From Pedobacter sp. UBA4863 (GTDB taxonomy: Bacteria; Bacteroidota; Bacteroidia; Sphingobacteriales; Sphingobacteriaceae): a stretch of DNA of 64,000 bases. Both the position numbers and the translations under genes were made by a program. The notes below the pieces were generated by a model. It did not search any database, was not told the origin of the DNA, and saw nothing but the letters and a program-made list of their open reading frames with translations. Below, one piece after another: positions 1 through 9,458 of this stretch. Where the stretch lies: the NCBI RefSeq assembly GCF_002399615.1, contig NZ_DHDZ01000059.1:60794-124793 (forward strand). Direction: 5' to 3'. How positions within the stretch are numbered: the stretch's first letter is position 1; every line of letters begins with the position of its first letter.

Positions 1-603
1 CCGCCTATGTATTTATTCTTATTGAAATTTAAACAGCTTCTTAGTGTGATGACAAACTATTTGTAACACTGACCCTTACCACGAAGTAGCTGCGAAGCAA
101 AATAAATTCAGAGCCTGCTCCGAGTATCGGAGGTGACGGTAAATTTTGGCGTTTCGTCTCCCAAAATTAATTCGGGACTAGCTTTTAAGGGTCTATCTAA
201 TCATTTTTTTTAATCAACATAACTTTAGGTGTTTGATTTACAGCATAAAACACCCAAAACTCACGTTAATCTAGCCATTATATATAAAGCACAGCTATTT
301 ATACGCCCTACTTTGAAATATTTTTAGAAATTTTCGCTACTACAAGATGCTTGCTAAAGCTTAACCAAATGCGCCCTAAAAGTTTAGTGTAGTTAATTTA
401 AATGGGCACAGGTACGTAAGAAGGTAACAAAACCTCGTTAGCTTGATATAAGGTTGCGTAAAGCCTAAACTTGCTTACGTAAAATTGTAAGTATATAAAT
501 TCAATAAAAATACTATTTTTGAGGCGTCGCTCATCTACAACATTTTTATTACAAATAAATGAATGTATATGTTTGCAGCACCAAATTTTACTAAAAAATA
601 TAA
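1..603 (+). other. Gene-free region upstream of the polysaccharide locus, possible structured leader
   Basis: I find no convincing gene in these 603 bases. Two hairpins are visible: CTCCGA/TCGGAG at 118-132 with a 3-nt loop, and AATTTTGG/CCAAAATT at 142-168. A run of eight T's follows at about 204-211. The region could be the end of an upstream transcript or a long 5' leader of the capsule operon; Bacteroidota capsule loci often have leaders controlled by UpxY/NusG-like antiterminators, but no such gene is in the window. I could not place a confident TTTG-N19-TAnnTTTG promoter here. Confidence 0.35.
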
Positions 604-1740
604 ATGAAAGTTGCACTGATTACGGGGGTGACCGGCCAGGATGGCGCCTATTTGACAGAGTTTTTGTTGAAAAAAGGCTATTTTGTTCACGGTATCAAAA
701 GAAGATCATCGCTGTTTAACACGGATAGAATTGATCATCTTTATCAAGATCAGCACGAAAATAATGTGAGGTTTAAATTACACTACGGGGATTTAACCGA
801 TTCTACAAACTTGATAAGAATCATTCAAGAAACCCAGCCCGATGAAATCTATAATTTGGCGGCAATGAGCCATGTGAGGGTAAGTTTCGAAATGCCTGAA
901 TATACAGCCAACGCAGATGGTATCGGCACTTTGAGGTTGCTAGAAGCGATAAGGATATTAGGCCTGACTAAAAAAACAAAAATTTATCAAGCTTCTACAT
1001 CAGAACTATATGGTTTGGTACAAGCAGTTCCACAGAGTGAAAGTACACCATTTTATCCTCGCTCTCCTTACGCCGTAGCTAAAATTTACGGCTATTGGAT
1101 TACGGTAAACTACCGCGAGGCCTATGATATGTTTGCTTGTAACGGAATTTTATTTAACCATGAGAGTCCTTTAAGGGGAGAAACATTTGTAACCCGTAAA
1201 ATTACCAGAGCAGCTGCTAAGATAGCATTGGGACTACAGCACTGCCTTTACCTAGGTAACCTGTCTGCACAACGCGATTGGGGCCACGCCAAAGATTATA
1301 TCGAGGCAATGTGGTTAATTCTTCAGCAAGAAAAACCGGAAGACTACGTTATTGCTACTGGGGTAACTACTACCGTTCGCGATTTTGTGCGTATGGCATT
1401 TGCGGAGCTAGGAATTACCGTAGAGTTTTCAGGGAAGGACGAGCAAGAAAAAGGGGTGATTATAGATATCGATAGAGAGAAAGCATCGCAATTAGAATTA
1501 AATCTTGATACACTTAAATTAGGCGAAACCGTAGTTAAGGTAGATTCAAAATACTTTAGGCCAACAGAGGTTGATTTGCTGTTAGGAGATCCGACCAAAT
1601 CAAAAACCAAGTTGGGTTGGGACCCTAAGTACGATCTGCAAGCTTTAGTAGAAGACATGATGCAGTCTGATTTAAACTTAATGAAGAAAGACGAGTATCT
1701 GAAGCAAGGGAACTATAAAACGCTAAATTATTTTGAATAA
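604..1740 (+). CDS. gmd: GDP-mannose 4,6-dehydratase
   Basis: 378 aa, close to the usual ~370 of Gmd. It converts GDP-D-mannose to GDP-4-keto-6-deoxy-D-mannose, the precursor of GDP-L-fucose, GDP-D-rhamnose and related sugars, in the cytoplasm. The N-terminal Rossmann motif TGVTGQDG is followed by the Gmd-typical KRRSS segment, and the catalytic YxxxK occurs as [10 protein letters not shown]. It is the first gene of the polysaccharide locus, 45 nt before the export gene. No GDP-fucose synthase (Fcl/WcaG) or GDP-rhamnose reductase is recognisable in the window, so the second step is encoded elsewhere or by one of the unassigned SDR genes. ATG start. The family call is secure. Confidence 0.96.
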   Translation: MKVALITGVTGQDGAYLTEFLLKKGYFVHGIKRRSSLFNTDRIDHLYQDQHENNVRFKLHYGDLTDSTNLIRIIQETQPDEIYNLAAMSHVRVSFEMPEYTANADGIGTLRLLEAIRILGLTKKTKIYQASTSELYGLVQAVPQSESTPFYPRSPYAVAKIYGYWITVNYREAYDMFACNGILFNHESPLRGETFVTRKITRAAAKIALGLQHCLYLGNLSAQRDWGHAKDYIEAMWLILQQEKPEDYVIATGVTTTVRDFVRMAFAELGITVEFSGKDEQEKGVIIDIDREKASQLELNLDTLKLGETVVKVDSKYFRPTEVDLLLGDPTKSKTKLGWDPKYDLQALVEDMMQSDLNLMKKDEYLKQGNYKTLNYFE

Positions 1741-1785
1741 ATTTTCGTTATCATCAGCGATAAAGGAAAATTACAACACCCTTTC

Positions 1786-4245
1786 ATGAAAAGATTATTT
1801 TTATTATTACTTCTTGTTATTACAAGTACAGTAGTTTTTGCCCAGGTTGGCACTAATATTAAAGTAGATGAGCTTTCTGATGCGCAGATTTTGCAGTTGA
1901 TCAAGCAGGCTGAGTCGATGGGTTATACCAGTGATGCGCAATTAGAACAAGTTGCAATATCGAGAGGGGTTAAACAAGAAGAAATCATAAAATTTAGGGC
2001 AAGGGTAGAAAAGCTGAAGAAGCAAGGCGCAGGTGTACAGACTGCTGATAAGCCAATAGTGGGTACGGGTAGGGAGTACAGCGAGACTACAGACGGCGGT
2101 TCTATCACGAATGAGAAGAAAGAAAACGATGGCGAAATTCAGGCTAAGATTTTTGGCTCAGATTTATTTAAAGGAGGCAATATTACCTTTGAACCTAATT
2201 TAAGAATAGCAACGCCTAAGAATTATATTATTGGACCAGATGATAAACTAATTATCGATCTTACAGGTGACAATGAGCGTAGTTATAATTTGCAGGTTAG
2301 CCCAGAAGGGGTAATCAATTTAGAGTATGTAGGGAGAATTGCCGTTGGTGGATTGACTATAGAGCAAGCCATTTCTAAGATTAAAGCCGCAATGTCTAAA
2401 ACCTACCCAGCTTTAAAAACAGGTAAAACCTCGGTGGCCATTAACTTGGGAAATATCAGAAGCATTCAGGTTACGGTAACGGGACAGGCGATCAAGGCGG
2501 GCAGCTACACCTTGCCCTCATTGGCAAATGTATATAGGGCGTTGTATGTTTCTGGTGGGCCGTCGCAAAATGGTTCATTAAGAAATATTCAGGTGATTAG
2601 GAACAATAGGGTGGTGGCCACCATAGATGTTTACGATTTTTTGTTAAAGGGAATTCAGACAGGAAATATTAGGTTACAAGACCAAGACGTGATTAACATC
2701 CCTGCTTACGATAGAAGGGTTGAAGTTACTGGAGAAGTAAAAGAAGCCGCTATTTTCGAAATCAAAGGGAATGAAACGCTCCAAGATGTCATCAATTTTG
2801 CCAAAGGATTTACAGCCGAAGCTTATACCGCAAAAATCAAGACTTTTCAAAATACCAATAAAGAAAGAAGAATTAGAGATATTTATGCCGCTCAGTACAA
2901 TAGTTATCAGCCCAAAAATGGCGATAAATTTATTGTGGAGGCTATTTTGGATCGCTTTGAAAACAGGGTAGAAATTATTGGCGCTGTATTTAGACCGGGT
3001 GTTTATGCGCTCGATAAAGGTTTGACTCTTGCCAGTTTAATAAAAAAAGCAGATGGCATAACAGAAGATGCTTTTTTAAATAGAGGTTATATCAACCGAT
3101 TAAATCCTGATAAGACACAATATTTTATTTCTTTCGATGTTGCAAAAATTCTTTCTGGAGAAGAGAAGGATATTCCATTAACAAGGGAAGACAAAGTAAC
3201 GATTAGTTCTATTTTTGATTTAAGGGAAGAATACACCGTGACCATACAAGGTGAAGTAAGGGCTCCGGGAACCTTTCAGTTCGCGAATAATTTGAAACTG
3301 GAAGACATCATACAGATGGCCGGTGGTTTAAGAGAGGGCGCTACGCCAAATAGAATTGAAGTATCTAGGAGAATTAAGAATACGGATCCTAATTCTACAT
3401 CTTCTAAAATAGCAGATTTATTTGTGGTGAATATCGACGAAAATCTACGTGTTTTGGGTGATAAGTTCGAAATTAAACCATTCGATATTATTTCGGTGAG
3501 GAACTCTGAAGGCTATGCCATTCAAAAGCAAGTGAAAATTGAAGGCGAAGTGCTGTTCCCCGGTATGTACACCATCACCAGTAAAGACTATCGGATATCG
3601 GATTTAATTAAAAGAGCTGGAGGCTTAACACCATTTGCTTATGCTGAAGGAGCCTCCTTGAAAAGACCAGGAGCTGAAAAGGTTAATCCAAATGATAAGA
3701 ACGCCATCAATAATAAAGAAGAAGAGGAGAAAAAATTCTTGAATTTGGAAAGGGTTCAAGAGAAGAATGCTAAAGAACCGGAAAACGTAAAAAAAATAGA
3801 CGAGAAGTTGGTGCAGTCAGATTTAGTAGGGATTAACTTAGAGCGGATATTAGAGAAACCTTTGTCAAGGCAAGATTTAATTTTGGAAGAAGGAGATATT
3901 GTGCGGGTACCTAAACAACTGCAAACCATTAAGGTTACTGGTGAGGTGTTAAATCCGAACAGCATTGTTTATATTCCTGGGAAAAGTTTTAAGCAATACA
4001 TTAATGGTGCAGGAGGCTTTACTAGTGGGGCTTGGAAAAATAGGGCCTATATCAAATATGCCAATGGTTCGGCAGAAGCTGCCAAGAAATTTTTGTTCTT
4101 TAACAACTATCCAAAAGTGAAACCAGGGGCAGAGATTTTAGTGCCTGTAAAAGCGGAAAGAGAAAAAATTAGTCCTCAAGCTTGGATTGGTATTGGTACG
4201 GGATTAGCTTCGTTAGCGGCTATTATTGTAAGTTTGCTTAGATAA
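1786..4245 (+). CDS. SLBB-domain polysaccharide export protein (Wza-like)
   Basis: 819 aa, about twice the length of E. coli Wza. A signal peptide (first ~19 residues, ending VFAQ) has no lipobox cysteine, so it is not a typical lipoprotein. A Poly_export domain follows (YIIGPDDKLIIDL, about residue 145), then several SLBB-type repeats recognisable by recurring ...GEV..PG.Y/F... and ..I..AGG... units. A charged Lys/Glu-rich insert lies at about 625-680. A hydrophobic helix (WIGIGTGLASLAAIIVSLL) ends the protein and may anchor it. It should form the outer-membrane/periplasmic export channel working with the Wzz protein at 8.3 kb. It lies 2 nt before the next reading frame. Confidence 0.9.
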   Translation: MKRLFLLLLLVITSTVVFAQVGTNIKVDELSDAQILQLIKQAESMGYTSDAQLEQVAISRGVKQEEIIKFRARVEKLKKQGAGVQTADKPIVGTGREYSETTDGGSITNEKKENDGEIQAKIFGSDLFKGGNITFEPNLRIATPKNYIIGPDDKLIIDLTGDNERSYNLQVSPEGVINLEYVGRIAVGGLTIEQAISKIKAAMSKTYPALKTGKTSVAINLGNIRSIQVTVTGQAIKAGSYTLPSLANVYRALYVSGGPSQNGSLRNIQVIRNNRVVATIDVYDFLLKGIQTGNIRLQDQDVINIPAYDRRVEVTGEVKEAAIFEIKGNETLQDVINFAKGFTAEAYTAKIKTFQNTNKERRIRDIYAAQYNSYQPKNGDKFIVEAILDRFENRVEIIGAVFRPGVYALDKGLTLASLIKKADGITEDAFLNRGYINRLNPDKTQYFISFDVAKILSGEEKDIPLTREDKVTISSIFDLREEYTVTIQGEVRAPGTFQFANNLKLEDIIQMAGGLREGATPNRIEVSRRIKNTDPNSTSSKIADLFVVNIDENLRVLGDKFEIKPFDIISVRNSEGYAIQKQVKIEGEVLFPGMYTITSKDYRISDLIKRAGGLTPFAYAEGASLKRPGAEKVNPNDKNAINNKEEEEKKFLNLERVQEKNAKEPENVKKIDEKLVQSDLVGINLERILEKPLSRQDLILEEGDIVRVPKQLQTIKVTGEVLNPNSIVYIPGKSFKQYINGAGGFTSGAWKNRAYIKYANGSAEAAKKFLFFNNYPKVKPGAEILVPVKAEREKISPQAWIGIGTGLASLAAIIVSLLR

Positions 4246-4265
4246 ACTTGATCACCTCTACTGAC

Positions 4266-5525
4266 ATGAAAATAGCGATAATTGGGCTGGGCTACGTTGG
4301 CCTTCCTTTGGCCATCGAATTTGCCAAAAAGTATAATGTAATAGGGTTCGATATTGACGGAGAAAGAACCTCGGAATTACAAAAAGGTGAAGATAGAACT
4401 AAAGAAGCCGACTTATTTTTATTAAAGGAAGTCATAGCTAAAAAAACGTTAACTTTTTCTTCAGCACTTCAGGATATTGTGAATTGCAATATTTTTATCG
4501 TAACTGTTCCAACTCCTATAGATCAGTTTAAAGCACCAGACTTAATGCCATTGCTAAAAGCTTCGGAGATGTTGGGGAATGTACTCAAAAAAGGAGATAT
4601 TGTCATTTACGAATCAACTGTATATCCCGGATGTACCGAAGAAGATTGTGTGCCGGTATTAGAAAAATCCTCAGGCTTAAAGTTTAATGAAGATTTTTAC
4701 TGCGGCTACTCTCCAGAACGTATTAACCCCGGCGATAAAGTAAATACCTTAACAAAGATCAAAAAAGTAACTTCAGGATCCACTCCTGAAATTGCAAATG
4801 TGATTGATGACTTATATGCTAGTATTATTACCGCTGGCACGCACAAAGCCCCGAGTATAAAAGTGGCTGAAGCTAGTAAAGCGATAGAAAATGCGCAAAG
4901 AGATGTCAATATCTCGTTTGTGAATGAGTTGGCGCTTATTTTTGACCGTATTGGTATAGACACTACTGATGTAATTGAGGCCGCCGCCACCAAGTGGAAT
5001 TTTCTGAAATATAAACCAGGTCTAGTAGGAGGACATTGTATAGGTGTTGATCCTTATTATTTGGCGCACAAGGCCCAGTCATTAGGCTATCATCCTCAGG
5101 TTATCTTATCTGGCAGGAGGGTAAATGACAATATGGGGATGTTTGTAGCCAATAAAGTTGTTAAGTTGATGATTAACGGTGGACAAAAGGTACAAGGAGC
5201 AAGTGCGCTAATTTTAGGAGTTACTTTTAAAGAAGACTGCCCAGATATTAGAAACTCTAGAGTAATAGATATTTATGAAGAACTTAAACAGTTTGGATTA
5301 AATATAGAGGTGTTTGATCCTTATGCAGATGCAAAAGAAGTAAAGAAGGAGTATGGTATCAATTTAATAGCTGTCTTAGATAAGAAATATGATGCCATTG
5401 TTTTAGCGGTTAGCCACAAGCAATTTTTATCGATGGACTTTTCAAAGATAAAAAACGGGGAAAATGCCATTTTGTATGATACCAAAGCTTGCTTGGATAG
5501 GGGAATAATTGACGGAAGATTATAG
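4266..5525 (+). CDS. wbpA: UDP-N-acetylglucosamine 6-dehydrogenase (WbpA family)
   Basis: About 419 aa from the ATG at 4266; an in-frame TTG at 4248 would add six residues, but the dinucleotide-binding motif IAIIGLGYVGLPLA begins just after this ATG. UDP-glucose/GDP-mannose dehydrogenase family: NAD-binding N-domain, the GGHCIGVDPYY segment holding the catalytic cysteine, and the C-terminal GVTFKEDCPDIRNS motif. This form oxidises C6 of UDP-HexNAc to the uronic acid. Its order with an aminotransferase, a hexapeptide N-acetyltransferase and a Gfo/Idh oxidoreductase matches the Pseudomonas WbpA/E/D/B pathway. UDP-ManNAc or UDP-GalNAc dehydrogenase remains possible from sequence alone. Confidence 0.9.
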   Translation: MKIAIIGLGYVGLPLAIEFAKKYNVIGFDIDGERTSELQKGEDRTKEADLFLLKEVIAKKTLTFSSALQDIVNCNIFIVTVPTPIDQFKAPDLMPLLKASEMLGNVLKKGDIVIYESTVYPGCTEEDCVPVLEKSSGLKFNEDFYCGYSPERINPGDKVNTLTKIKKVTSGSTPEIANVIDDLYASIITAGTHKAPSIKVAEASKAIENAQRDVNISFVNELALIFDRIGIDTTDVIEAAATKWNFLKYKPGLVGGHCIGVDPYYLAHKAQSLGYHPQVILSGRRVNDNMGMFVANKVVKLMINGGQKVQGASALILGVTFKEDCPDIRNSRVIDIYEELKQFGLNIEVFDPYADAKEVKKEYGINLIAVLDKKYDAIVLAVSHKQFLSMDFSKIKNGENAILYDTKACLDRGIIDGRL

Positions 5526-6658
5526 TGCGAGCCATCCAAATGGTTGACCTTAAGAGTCAATATAAAAATATAAAGTCCGAGATTGATATAGCAGTACAAT
5601 CGGTATTAGATAGTACAGCTTTTATAAATGGTTCTCAAGTAAGGTCATTTGAGGAGAAATTGGCCAACTATTTGGCAGTTAATGATGTAGTTTCTTGTGG
5701 TAATGGCACCGATGCGCTTCAGATAGCTCTAATGGCATTGAACTTGCAACCAGGTGATGAAGTAATTGTGCCGGCTTTTACTTATGTGGCTACGGCAGAG
5801 GTAATCGCTTTATTAAAGCTCAAACCTGTAATGACAGAAGTTTGTCCTGCTACTTTTAACATTACTGCCGAACTGATTGAAAAAGCAATTACAGCTAAGA
5901 CCAAAGCGATAGTACCTGTACATTTATATGGGCAGTGTGCAGATATGGAGCCTATCTTGAACCTAGCAAAGAAACATAGTCTGTATGTTATTGAGGATGC
6001 CGCACAGGCCATAGGTGCCGACTATACTTTTTCGAATAGAGTAGTTAAAAAAGCAGGTACTATGGGTGATATTGGTTGTACCTCCTTTTTTCCATCCAAA
6101 AATTTGGGATGCTACGGCGACGGAGGGGCGTTATATACCAACAATGCAGCATTGGCAAAAAAGGTTAGAATGATTGCCAATCACGGTCAAGAAAAAAAGT
6201 ATCATCATAAAGTGGTAGGGTGTAATTCTAGATTAGACACGCTACAGGCAGCAATTTTAGAAATAAAGTTGAAATACTTGGAAAATTACACCCAAGCTAG
6301 AATCCAGGTTGCCAATGCTTATGATAACGCCTTTAAAGAAATAGAAGATCTTATTATTCCCAAAAGAAGCGATAACGCTTCACATGTTTTTAATCAATAT
6401 ACCGTAAAACTACAAGTCAGTAGTAAAAGGGATGCCTTAAAGCAGTTTCTGCAAGAAAAAGCAATTCCAAGCATGGTATATTATCCTATTTCCCTGCATT
6501 TGCAGGATGCTTTTAAAACAGCTACTTTTGGTATAGGAGATTTCCCTGTAACTCAGAATTTGTGCGCTAGCGTATTATCGTTGCCTATTCACACCGAAAT
6601 GCAAGAAAGTCAGCTAAATTATATTATTGATGCTGTGAAACTCTTTTTTAAAGTATAA
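5525..6658 (+). CDS. wbpE: UDP-3-keto-GlcNAcA aminotransferase (WbpE-like, PLP dependent)
   Basis: 377 aa, DegT/DnrJ/EryC1 family. The PLP lysine lies in SFFPSKNLGCYGDGG and the cofactor-binding aspartate in EDAAQAIGADY. In the WbpA/B/E/D pathway this enzyme transfers an amino group from glutamate to C3 of UDP-2-acetamido-3-keto-glucuronic acid. The GTG at 5525 overlaps the previous stop by one base; an ATG at 5540 (MVDLKSQY) is an alternative start and would lose only five residues. Specificity is inferred from the neighbours, since other sugar aminotransferases in this family look alike. Confidence 0.87.
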   Translation: MRAIQMVDLKSQYKNIKSEIDIAVQSVLDSTAFINGSQVRSFEEKLANYLAVNDVVSCGNGTDALQIALMALNLQPGDEVIVPAFTYVATAEVIALLKLKPVMTEVCPATFNITAELIEKAITAKTKAIVPVHLYGQCADMEPILNLAKKHSLYVIEDAAQAIGADYTFSNRVVKKAGTMGDIGCTSFFPSKNLGCYGDGGALYTNNAALAKKVRMIANHGQEKKYHHKVVGCNSRLDTLQAAILEIKLKYLENYTQARIQVANAYDNAFKEIEDLIIPKRSDNASHVFNQYTVKLQVSSKRDALKQFLQEKAIPSMVYYPISLHLQDAFKTATFGIGDFPVTQNLCASVLSLPIHTEMQESQLNYIIDAVKLFFKV

Positions 6659-6660
6659 CG

Positions 6661-7233
6661 ATGACTTATTTTGTACATGAAACGGCGGTTGTTGATAAAG
6701 GTGCTGTGATTGGAAAAGCAACTAAAATATGGCATTTCTCTCATGTAATGGCAGGCGCTGCGATTGGTGAAAACTGTATTTTAGGGCAAAATGTGATGGT
6801 CGCAAGCGGGGTTCATATCGGTAATGGCGTAAAAATACAAAACAATGTGTCCGTTTACAGTGGCGTGGCCATAGAAGATGACGCGTTTATAGGCCCTTCT
6901 GTAGTTTTTACCAATGTTAAAAATCCAAGGAGTTTTATCAATCGCAGAGCTGAATTTTTATCGACAAGAATAGGGAAGGGAGCAACTATTGGAGCAAACG
7001 CTACGGTAATATGTGGTAATAACGTAGGGGCATTTGCTTTAGTTGGTGCAGGAGCTGTTGTTACCAAAGATGTAAAGGCATACGCTATAGTGGTTGGTAC
7101 GCCAGCAAAACAGATGGGTTGGGCAAGTGAATACGGACATCACCTAACTTTTGATCAGTTTAATATGGCCACTTGTCCTGAGAGCGGGCAGCAATATAAA
7201 TTAGTAGATTTTCAGGTGATTAAACAGCATTAA
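6661..7233 (+). CDS. wbpD: UDP-2-acetamido-3-amino-GlcA N-acetyltransferase (WbpD-like)
   Basis: 190 aa left-handed beta-helix acyltransferase made of hexapeptide repeats (for example IGENCILGQNVMVASGVHIG). The length and the opening VHETAVVDKGAVIGKATKIWHFSHV are typical of the WbpD group, which acetylates the C3 amine from acetyl-CoA to give UDP-2,3-diacetamido-2,3-dideoxy-glucuronic acid. It sits 2 nt after the aminotransferase and its stop overlaps the next start by one base, so the four genes are very probably translated from one message. Confidence 0.9.
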   Translation: MTYFVHETAVVDKGAVIGKATKIWHFSHVMAGAAIGENCILGQNVMVASGVHIGNGVKIQNNVSVYSGVAIEDDAFIGPSVVFTNVKNPRSFINRRAEFLSTRIGKGATIGANATVICGNNVGAFALVGAGAVVTKDVKAYAIVVGTPAKQMGWASEYGHHLTFDQFNMATCPESGQQYKLVDFQVIKQH

Positions 7234-8279
7234 TGACCAAGAACAAAATAAAATTTGCAGTATTAGGATACGGTCATATCGGTAAACGGCATGCAGAATT
7301 AATTCAACAGCATCCCGAGGCAGAACTTGCTGCAATTATAGATGTAGTTTATCCATTAAGTATGCAAAATGTACCTTATTACGAAGATCTTTCTACTTTT
7401 TTGGCAGAAGATAAAGAAGTACAGGTAATCAATATATGCACCCCAAATGGACTGCATGCAGTACAAGCAGTGGAGTGTTTGCATCAGCATAGAAATGTAG
7501 TGATAGAAAAACCTGTAGCATTATCTAATATTGATGCTCATAGAATTTTAAACGCAAGCAAACAAAGCGATAAACATGTTTTTCCTGTAGTGCAAAATCG
7601 ATACTCTCCAACTATAAAATGGTTAAAGGAGCTTATTGACGGCAATAAATTAGGGCAGGTTTTTATGGTGCAGCTCAACTGCTTCTGGAATAGAGATGAA
7701 CGCTATTATACGGGAGGTTGGCACGGTACATTAAAGCTGGATGGAGGGCCTTTATACACCCAGTTTTCACACTTTATTGACGTGTTATTATGGATCTTTG
7801 GTGACATTAATAATATTCAATCAAAATTCTCAAACTATAACCATCAAAATACTACCGAATTTGAGGACAGCGGCATAGTTTTATTTGATCTATCTAAAGG
7901 TGCTTCGGGGCTAATCAATTACTCGACGTCTGTTTATCAAAATAATATGGAAAGTAGTATTATTGTAATAGGCGAAAAGGGGACGATTAAGATAGGCGGG
8001 CAATACATGAACAAAATAACTTATTGTAACGTAGAAGGTTTACAACAACCTGACTTGGAAACGCCACAGGATAATAATTATGGGCCATACACTGGTTCAG
8101 CTTCCAATCATCACTTCGTAATAGCTAACGTAATTCGAGTATTAAACAACCAAGATAAACCCGACGTTACTTTGCAAGACGGCTTAAAAGTAGTAAATAC
8201 GATAGAAAGTATATATGCCAACCGGGAAAGTAGTAACACATTAAACGTAACAAACAAGATAGTTTCTTTATATCAATAA
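7233..8279 (+). CDS. wbpB: UDP-N-acetyl-glucosaminuronate 3-dehydrogenase (WbpB-like, Gfo/Idh/MocA)
   Basis: 348 aa. The N-terminal Rossmann motif GYGHIGKRHAEL and the EKPVALS motif are hallmarks of Gfo/Idh/MocA oxidoreductases; the C-terminal half is the usual alpha/beta substrate domain. WbpB oxidises C3 of UDP-GlcNAcA to the keto sugar used by WbpE, with 2-oxoglutarate recycling of the tightly bound NAD in characterised relatives. The assignment rests on family plus the adjoining wbpA, wbpE and wbpD homologues. It is the last gene of the set, and the Wzz gene starts 3 nt downstream. No WbpI-type 2-epimerase is seen, so the product may stay in the gluco form. Confidence 0.88.
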   Translation: MTKNKIKFAVLGYGHIGKRHAELIQQHPEAELAAIIDVVYPLSMQNVPYYEDLSTFLAEDKEVQVINICTPNGLHAVQAVECLHQHRNVVIEKPVALSNIDAHRILNASKQSDKHVFPVVQNRYSPTIKWLKELIDGNKLGQVFMVQLNCFWNRDERYYTGGWHGTLKLDGGPLYTQFSHFIDVLLWIFGDINNIQSKFSNYNHQNTTEFEDSGIVLFDLSKGASGLINYSTSVYQNNMESSIIVIGEKGTIKIGGQYMNKITYCNVEGLQQPDLETPQDNNYGPYTGSASNHHFVIANVIRVLNNQDKPDVTLQDGLKVVNTIESIYANRESSNTLNVTNKIVSLYQ

Positions 8280-8282
8280 AGT

Positions 8283-9380
8283 ATGGATAACCAAGCGGCT
8301 AAGGTTGAAACAAAAGATGAAGATGAGATCTCTTTAAAAGAATTGATCTTGAAAATTAAAGAATGGTGGCAATACCTGTGGCGTAAAAAATGGATTATTA
8401 TTGCGGCAGGTCTTGTTGGTGGATTACTCGGCTTAGGCTATTCTTTTATCAAAAAACCAATCTATACTGCTACTACTACATTTGTATTAGAGAGTGGGGA
8501 AAAGGGCGGAGGGTTAGCTGCTTATGCAGGGGTAGCATCTATGATGGGGATTGATTTAGGCGGCGGCGGTGGAGGTATTTTTCAGGGGGATAATATTTTG
8601 GAGTTGTACAAGTCTCGTACAATGATTGAGAAAACCTTGTTTAGTCCTTTGGATAGCCTGTCAAAGCAACCTTTGATAGAAAGGTATATAGAAATAAATA
8701 AGCTAAGGGAAGGTTGGGAGAAAAAGCCAGAGTTGAAAGATTTACATTTTTCAATTGGAGATAATAAAGTTAAGCTTAAAAATTCCAAAACCCAACGACT
8801 TAGGGATAGTGTTGTAAGTAAAGTTGTAGAGGTTATAGGTAAGGGTTATCTGAACGTTACTAAGCCAGATAAAAAGTTAAGCATCATCAAAGTAGATGTA
8901 AAATCTGCTGATGAAACATTTGCAAAACGTTTTAATGAAGAGATCGTCAAGAATGTAAATGATTTTTATGTGCAAACGAAAACTAAAAAATCATTAGATA
9001 ATGTACAAATACTACAACATAAAACAGATTCGTTAAGAGCAGTAATGAATGGGGCTATTTATTCGGCTGCCAGCGTTGCAGATGCAACTCCAAATTTAAA
9101 CCCAACTAGACAAGTACAACGTGCTGCCCCAGTACAGAGAGCACAGTTCTCTGCCGAAACGAATAAGGCTGTTTTAGGGGAAATGATGAAGAATTTGGAG
9201 ATGAGTAAAATGGCATTGATGAAAGAAACGCCATTGATACAGGTGATTGATGAGCCGGTTTATCCGTTGAAGAAGGAAAAACTAGGAAAGATTAAGGGGG
9301 CTTTTTATGGAGGAATTTTGATTGGATTTATAGTTGTTGCTTATTTGATGATTATTAATTTTTTTAGGAAAATAGTTTAG
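8283..9380 (+). CDS. Wzz-type chain-length determinant / polysaccharide co-polymerase
   Basis: 365 aa inner-membrane protein. A charged cytoplasmic N-terminus is followed by a transmembrane helix at about residues 38-58 (KWIIIAAGLVGGLLGLGYSF), a large periplasmic part with a glycine-rich stretch (IDLGGGGGGIFQG), predicted coiled coil, and a second membrane helix near the C-terminus (GGILIGFIVVAYLMII). This is the Wzz topology. There is no tyrosine-kinase (Wzc) domain and no Tyr-rich tail, so chain-length control here is by a kinase-less form or uses a kinase elsewhere. It pairs functionally with the SLBB export protein and Wzy. Confidence 0.88.
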   Translation: MDNQAAKVETKDEDEISLKELILKIKEWWQYLWRKKWIIIAAGLVGGLLGLGYSFIKKPIYTATTTFVLESGEKGGGLAAYAGVASMMGIDLGGGGGGIFQGDNILELYKSRTMIEKTLFSPLDSLSKQPLIERYIEINKLREGWEKKPELKDLHFSIGDNKVKLKNSKTQRLRDSVVSKVVEVIGKGYLNVTKPDKKLSIIKVDVKSADETFAKRFNEEIVKNVNDFYVQTKTKKSLDNVQILQHKTDSLRAVMNGAIYSAASVADATPNLNPTRQVQRAAPVQRAQFSAETNKAVLGEMMKNLEMSKMALMKETPLIQVIDEPVYPLKKEKLGKIKGAFYGGILIGFIVVAYLMIINFFRKIV

Positions 9381-9458
9381 GGGTTTGATTGTGAACAAAA
9401 ACGCAAATTTGATCTCTCTTGTAATTAAATATTTAAACGATAAAGGATATACTGATAA

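Noticed and set aside
1..300. Possible tRNA or ribosomal RNA end
   Set aside because: The hairpins do not make a cloverleaf and no T-loop GGTTCGAATCC-type sequence is present. I saw none elsewhere in the window either.
398..616. 72-aa open frame on the - strand in the upstream region
   Set aside because: Low-complexity, overlaps the gmd start, no recognisable motif; probably chance in AT-rich DNA.
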